Assembly (NCBI GenBank): GCA_934589705.1 | Contig: CAKTOH010000036.1 | Span: forward strand, 1-10,828 | Direction: 5' to 3' | From: an uncultured Oscillospiraceae bacterium | Lineage (GTDB): Bacteria; Bacillota; Clostridia; Oscillospirales; Oscillospiraceae | Length of the DNA: 10,828 bases | Part shown: positions 7,968 through 10,828 of the stretch, one piece after another | Layout of the letters: the number at the start of each line of letters is the position of its first letter | Numbering within the stretch: the stretch's first letter is position 1 | Program-made: the position numbers and the translations under genes | Notes under the pieces: generated by a model | The model's input: only the letters and a program-made list of their open reading frames with translations | Told to the model about the DNA's origin: nothing | Databases searched by the model: none

Positions 7968-7996
7968 ATTATACTCTATCGGCAGATTAAAGTCAA
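7968..7996 (-). promoter_or_regulatory. Promoter of the TPR/LRR gene
   Basis: TTGACT (7996-7991), a 17-base spacer and a perfect TATAAT (7973-7968) on the minus strand. Predicted start is near 7961, about 26 bases before the ATG. Confidence 0.85.
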
Positions 7997-8110
7997 GCAC
8001 CCTGGAAAACGTTACAATTTGCTAATAATTTGTTTGATGCTGCGAATGAAAACGGTGCGCCCATCTGGGCGCGCAACCAGCGTGTCAAGAAGTCCGTAAG
8101 ATACGCTGTC

Positions 8111-8143
8111 ATTGCGAACCAGTGCGCACACTGGTGTGGCAAT
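8111..8143. repeat. Extragenic palindromic repeat with CATTGCGA / TGGCAATC arms
   Basis: Outer arms ATTGC and GCAAT enclose a 7-bp stem ACCAGTG/CACTGGT with loop CGCA. The arms (TCATTGCGA...GTGGCAATCCG) resemble a dispersed palindromic repeat I have seen in many bacterial genomes, whose central hairpin varies; the match is from memory. Confidence 0.55.
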
Positions 8144-8331
8144 CCGCTTCCTTGGCTATTCCCTGAAAGGGTGGTGCTCCGCACGGCGAATTCAAATGAA
8201 ACAATTGCCAGCGGCAATTACACAACAATACGTGGGTGTGCGGAGGGCGGATGAAGTTGCTGTCTCGAAACGAGGGCCTGGGCGCATGTTCCTACACTCC
8301 AATAATGTTTCAGCGCCGAACCCTCCGGGGG

Positions 8332-8359
8332 CAATTTTCTTGTCCCGGCAAGAAAATTG
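8332..8359. repeat. Perfect 11-bp inverted repeat
   Basis: CAATTTTCTTG, loop TCCCGG, CAAGAAAATTG. It lies downstream of tex on the minus strand. It is a strong hairpin but has no trailing U-run, so termination is doubtful. Confidence 0.5.
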
Positions 8360-8371
8360 ATAAGAAGCCGG

Positions 8372-8406
8372 CTTAAGGGGCGCTGCCGAAAAGCCGCCCC
8401 CTTAAG
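8372..8406. repeat. Inverted repeat CTTAAGGGG / CCCCTTAAG
   Basis: A 9-bp perfect stem that extends with GCG/CGC past one bulged base. It is the first strong hairpin a tex transcript would meet, about 95 bases after the tex stop, so it could act as an mRNA 3' end barrier; no T-tract. Confidence 0.5.
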
Positions 8407-8500
8407 TATCCCCCGGCCGCACCGCCGGAAGCGCGCCAGTATGTTTCAGCTTGCTATGAGTGATTATATTGAAATTGCATGGCTGGGTACACCGCAAGGA

Positions 8501-10642
8501 TTATTTTTTCGCCTGCTTCATGGAAAGGCTGATCCGATGACGCTTTTCATCCACGCCGAGCACCACGACCTTCACAATATCGCCTACCTTCACCATCTCG
8601 CTGGGATGGCGAAGACGCTTATTGCACACCTCGGAAATATGCACCAGCCCGTCCTGATGGACACCGATATCCACAAACACGCCGAAATCAATGACGTTGC
8701 GCACGGTGCCCGTAAGCTCCATGCCGGGCTTTAGGTCTTTCATTTCCAGCACATCCTTGCGCAGCACCGGGGCAGGCAGCTCGTCTCTGGGGTCACGGCC
8801 GGGCTTTGCCAGCTCCTTTGCAATGTCGGCTAGGGTTGGCTCGCCCACACCGCACTCCAACGCGGCCTTTTTCAGACCGTAGGCCGACAGCTTTTCGTCC
8901 AGACCGGTCAGACTCTCGCCCTTTTTCACGCCCAGCAGCTCCAGCAGCGCCTTTGCGGCAGGGTAGGACTCCGGATGGACGCCGGTGTTGTCCAGCACCT
9001 CCTTGCTTTCGGGAATCCGCAGGAAGCCCGCGCACTGCTCAAAGGCCTTGGGACCCAGCTTTGGCACCTTTTTCAGCTGCGTCCGGCTGGTGAAGGGGCC
9101 GTTTTCCTCCCGATAGGCAACGATATTTTTAGCGGTGACGGCGGTCAGGCCGGATACCTGCTGCAAAAGACTCCGGGAGGCGGTGTTGGCATCCACGCCC
9201 ACGTTATTCACGCAGTCCTCCACCACGCCGCCCAGAGCCGCGTCCAGCTCCTTCTGAGGGCAGTCGTGCTGATACTGTCCCACGCCAATGGCTTTGGGGT
9301 CAATTTTCACCAGCTCCGCCAGGGGATCCTGGAGCCGCCGGGCAATGGACACGGCAGAGCGCAGATTTACATCGTATTCCGGAAATTCCTCGGCGGCCAG
9401 GGGAGAGGCGGAGTAAACCGAAGCCCCGGCCTCGTTGACGATGGCATAGCTGGCCTCCGGGAAAGCGCGAAGCATTTCCACCGCCATGGCCTCGGTTTCC
9501 CGGGAAGCGGTACCGTTGCCGATGGCAATGTGCCGGACGTGGTGCTTGCGCATGAGACCGGAAAGAATGGTGATGGCCTCCTGCTTTTTCCGCTCGTTGA
9601 AAGTAGGGTAGACCACGGCGGTGTCCAGCACCTTGCCGGTGGCGTCCACCACGGCCACCTTGCAGCCGTTCCGGTATCCCGGGTCGAGACCCATGGTGAC
9701 GAAGCCCTTTACCGGGGGCTGCATGAGAAGAGGTTTCAGGTTCAGGGCAAAGTTTGCGATGGCACCGGCGTAGGCTCGGTCGGAAAGCTCATTGCGCACC
9801 TCCCGCTGGATGGCGGGGAAAATCAGCCGGTCGTAGGCATCCTCGGCGGCGGTGCGGACAAAGGCAGAGACCTGAGCCGTGGGCTTCAGAGCGGAACGGC
9901 ATACCAGCGCGGCGCCTTCGTTGCCGGTGAGGGTGACGGCGGGCTTGAGAATGCCTTCCTTTTCGCCCCGGTTGATGGCCAGAATCTGGTGATCCAGCAG
10001 CCGGGGAATGGGCTGGGAGAAGTCGTAGTAGAGGCGGTAAACGCCGTCTTCCTCCGCATCCTCCGCCGCCTTGCAGGTGAAGGTACCCCGGCGCATGACC
10101 AGCTGCCGCAGCGCCTTGCGGATGTCCGCGTCGTCGGAAAGATTCTCGGCGATGATGTCATTTGCGCCTTGCAGGGCTTCTTCTACGGTGTTTACCCCCT
10201 TTTCCGGGTCAATATAATCCTGCGCCAGAGCCTGGGGATCCCGGCCGTCCTGGGCAAAAATCGCCTCTGCCAGAGGCTCCAGCCCCTTCTCCCGGGCGAT
10301 AGAGCCCCGGGTGCGCCGCTTCTGCTTATAGGGTCGGTACAGGTCTTCCACCTCGGTCATGGTCCCGGCGGCATCGATGGCGGCAGAGAGCTCCGGTGTC
10401 AGTTTACCCTGATTTTCGATGGCTTTTTTCACCTCGTCCCGGCGATCCTGGAGATTACGCAGGTAGGTGAGCCTGGTTTCCAGGGCCCGGAGGGTGGTGT
10501 CGTCCATGGCACCGTGCATTTCCTTCCGGTACCGGGCAATAAAGGGGATGGTGTTGCCCTCGTCGATCAGGCGCACCACATTTTCCACATATTCCAGTTT
10601 TTGACCCAATTCCTGAGCCAGAATTTCCGCAATGGTCTGCAT
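8501..10642 (-). CDS. tex: Tex family RNA-binding transcription accessory protein
   Basis: A 713-residue cytoplasmic nucleic-acid-binding protein, close to the usual Tex length. Tex affects transcription and is linked to stress resistance and toxin gene expression in other bacteria; its precise molecular task is not settled. Order of parts: the helical N-terminal Tex domain beginning MQTIAEILAQELGQKLEYVE with the typical TIPFIARYRKEMHGAMDD; a YqgF/RNase H-like domain with GLDPGYRNGCKVAVVD near 318-333; helix-hairpin-helix motifs (about 495-545, SGLTAVTAKNIVAYREENG and LKKVPKLGPKAFEQCAGFLR); and a C-terminal S1 RNA-binding domain (about 638-710, TGTVRNVIDFGVFVDIGVHQ). All parts are intact. The ATG at 10640-10642 is chosen for AAAGGAG seven bases upstream and the family-typical N-terminus; the longer frame upstream crosses the promoter. 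No clear terminator follows. Confidence 0.96.
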   Translation of the reverse strand: MQTIAEILAQELGQKLEYVENVVRLIDEGNTIPFIARYRKEMHGAMDDTTLRALETRLTYLRNLQDRRDEVKKAIENQGKLTPELSAAIDAAGTMTEVEDLYRPYKQKRRTRGSIAREKGLEPLAEAIFAQDGRDPQALAQDYIDPEKGVNTVEEALQGANDIIAENLSDDADIRKALRQLVMRRGTFTCKAAEDAEEDGVYRLYYDFSQPIPRLLDHQILAINRGEKEGILKPAVTLTGNEGAALVCRSALKPTAQVSAFVRTAAEDAYDRLIFPAIQREVRNELSDRAYAGAIANFALNLKPLLMQPPVKGFVTMGLDPGYRNGCKVAVVDATGKVLDTAVVYPTFNERKKQEAITILSGLMRKHHVRHIAIGNGTASRETEAMAVEMLRAFPEASYAIVNEAGASVYSASPLAAEEFPEYDVNLRSAVSIARRLQDPLAELVKIDPKAIGVGQYQHDCPQKELDAALGGVVEDCVNNVGVDANTASRSLLQQVSGLTAVTAKNIVAYREENGPFTSRTQLKKVPKLGPKAFEQCAGFLRIPESKEVLDNTGVHPESYPAAKALLELLGVKKGESLTGLDEKLSAYGLKKAALECGVGEPTLADIAKELAKPGRDPRDELPAPVLRKDVLEMKDLKPGMELTGTVRNVIDFGVFVDIGVHQDGLVHISEVCNKRLRHPSEMVKVGDIVKVVVLGVDEKRHRISLSMKQAKK

Positions 10643-10673
10643 TGTTTTACTCCTTTGGTATAGTCTGCCCCAC

Positions 10674-10683
10674 ATCATACCAC
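10674..10683 (-). promoter_or_regulatory. Extended -10 promoter of tex
   Basis: TGG then TATGAT on the minus strand (10682-10674), about 32 bases before the tex ATG. No good -35 lies 16-18 bases further up. The ten bases GTGGTATGAT are identical to the -10 context of the PFOR promoter. Confidence 0.5.
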
Positions 10684-10710
10684 GTTTTTTGAAAAAAGGG
10701 AAGAAAAAAC

Positions 10711-10739
10711 TTGACAAGCGGCTGCTCCGGGGCTATAAT
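10711..10739 (+). promoter_or_regulatory. Consensus promoter of the tRNA gene
   Basis: Perfect TTGACA (10711-10716), a 17-base spacer and perfect TATAAT (10734-10739). The start would fall near 10746, about 9 bases before the mature tRNA 5' end, fitting a stable-RNA promoter. Confidence 0.9.
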
Positions 10740-10754
10740 ATCCCGGTAATCCAT

Positions 10755-10828
10755 GGGCCCGTAGCGCAGCTGGGAGCGCATTACATTCGCATTGTAGGGG
10801 TCGGGAGTTCGAATCTCCTCGGGTCCAC
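10755..10828 (+). tRNA. tRNA-Ala, anticodon CGC (3' end cut by window)
   Basis: A full cloverleaf: acceptor GGGCCCG (10755-10761) with CGGGTCC (10820-10826); D stem GCGC/GCGC; anticodon stem TTACA/TGTAG with loop TTCGCAT, anticodon CGC at 10788-10790; a five-base variable loop; T stem GGGAG/CTCCT with loop TTCGAAT. Discriminator base A is 10827. The third acceptor pair is G-T (10757 with 10824), the G3-U70 alanine identity element, so anticodon and acceptor agree. It reads GCG codons. The window ends after one C, so whether CCA is encoded cannot be seen. Confidence 0.96.

Larger units (their letters stand above)
8041..8440. repeat. Gene-free cluster of palindromic repeats
   Basis: The stretch between the LRR promoter and tex holds no supportable gene but many inverted repeats in a row: GCGCCCA/TGGGCGC (8057-8072), the CATTGCGA-type unit (8111-8143), CTCCGCAC/GTGCGGAG (8177-8184 with 8238-8245) enclosing AATTGCC/GGCAATT (8203-8219), CAATTTTCTTG/CAAGAAAATTG (8332-8359), and CTTAAGGGG/CCCCTTAAG (8372-8406). 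Short open frames on both strands here lack ribosome sites and mirror the repeats. It looks like several extragenic repeat units placed side by side. None has a clear T-tract to end tex transcription. Confidence 0.7.

Noticed and set aside
6112..7968. Plus-strand frames opposite the LRR gene
   Set aside because: They mirror the repeat structure of the LRR coding sequence, run through a terminator at one end, and have no start signals.
7993..8254. Overlapping 74-codon frames on both strands
   Set aside because: Both derive from the palindromic repeats, have no ribosome sites, and the minus one would run into the LRR promoter.
8041..8440. Possible CRISPR array
   Set aside because: The repeats differ from one another in sequence and size, there are no evenly spaced identical units, and no cas gene is present.
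8975..10663. Long plus-strand frame of over 500 codons across tex
   Set aside because: It lies wholly over the intact tex gene on the other strand, has low-complexity Gly/His-rich protein typical of an antisense GC-rich frame, and no ribosome site.

Overview
The window looks like a chromosomal piece of a fairly GC-rich, anaerobic Gram-positive Clostridia bacterium, most plausibly an Oscillospiraceae/Ruminococcaceae-type gut organism. The reasons are a clostridial-type pyruvate:ferredoxin oxidoreductase, strong AGGAGG-like ribosome sites, sigma-A-like promoters, a ThiI without the rhodanese domain, a lipobox lipoprotein, and a membrane-anchored TPR/LRR surface protein. The placement rests on recognition from memory, not on a search.

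Left part (1-3842). The N-terminal 145 codons of a pyruvate:ferredoxin oxidoreductase gene run leftward off the window from a TTG start. Divergent from it, each with its own promoter in a 243-base gap, is a tight rightward operon: comM (YifB-type AAA+ protein), thiI (tRNA 4-thiouridine synthetase) and a stand-alone pncC (NMN deamidase, the CinA C-terminal domain). The spacings are 13 bases and then a 20-base overlap.

Middle part (3843-6213). This is an AT-rich insert. It begins with two AT-rich palindromes sharing an 11-mer. Next comes a compact palindromic element of about 161 bases with perfect terminal inverted repeats flanked by TA, which looks like a MITE. A hairpin-bearing leader and a 600-residue lipoprotein of unknown function follow. 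The lipoprotein seems to carry two copies of one domain around an Ig-like middle domain. Two strong hairpins, one a bidirectional intrinsic terminator, close the block.

Right part (6214-10828). A leftward gene encodes a membrane-anchored TPR / chitobiase-C-like / leucine-rich-repeat protein with a clear promoter. Upstream of it is roughly 450 bases of gene-free DNA packed with palindromes, including a copy of a CATTGCGA...GGCAATC type repeat. Then comes leftward tex (S1-domain RNA-binding transcription accessory protein). Divergent from tex is a tRNA-Ala(CGC) behind a consensus promoter, cut at its 3' CCA by the window edge.

Most of the window is ordinary housekeeping. The parts worth a second look are the 3.9-6.2 kb insert (mini-element plus duplicated-domain lipoprotein) and the 8.0-8.4 kb repeat cluster. 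I see no CRISPR array, phage gene, toxin-antitoxin pair or recognisable defence system.
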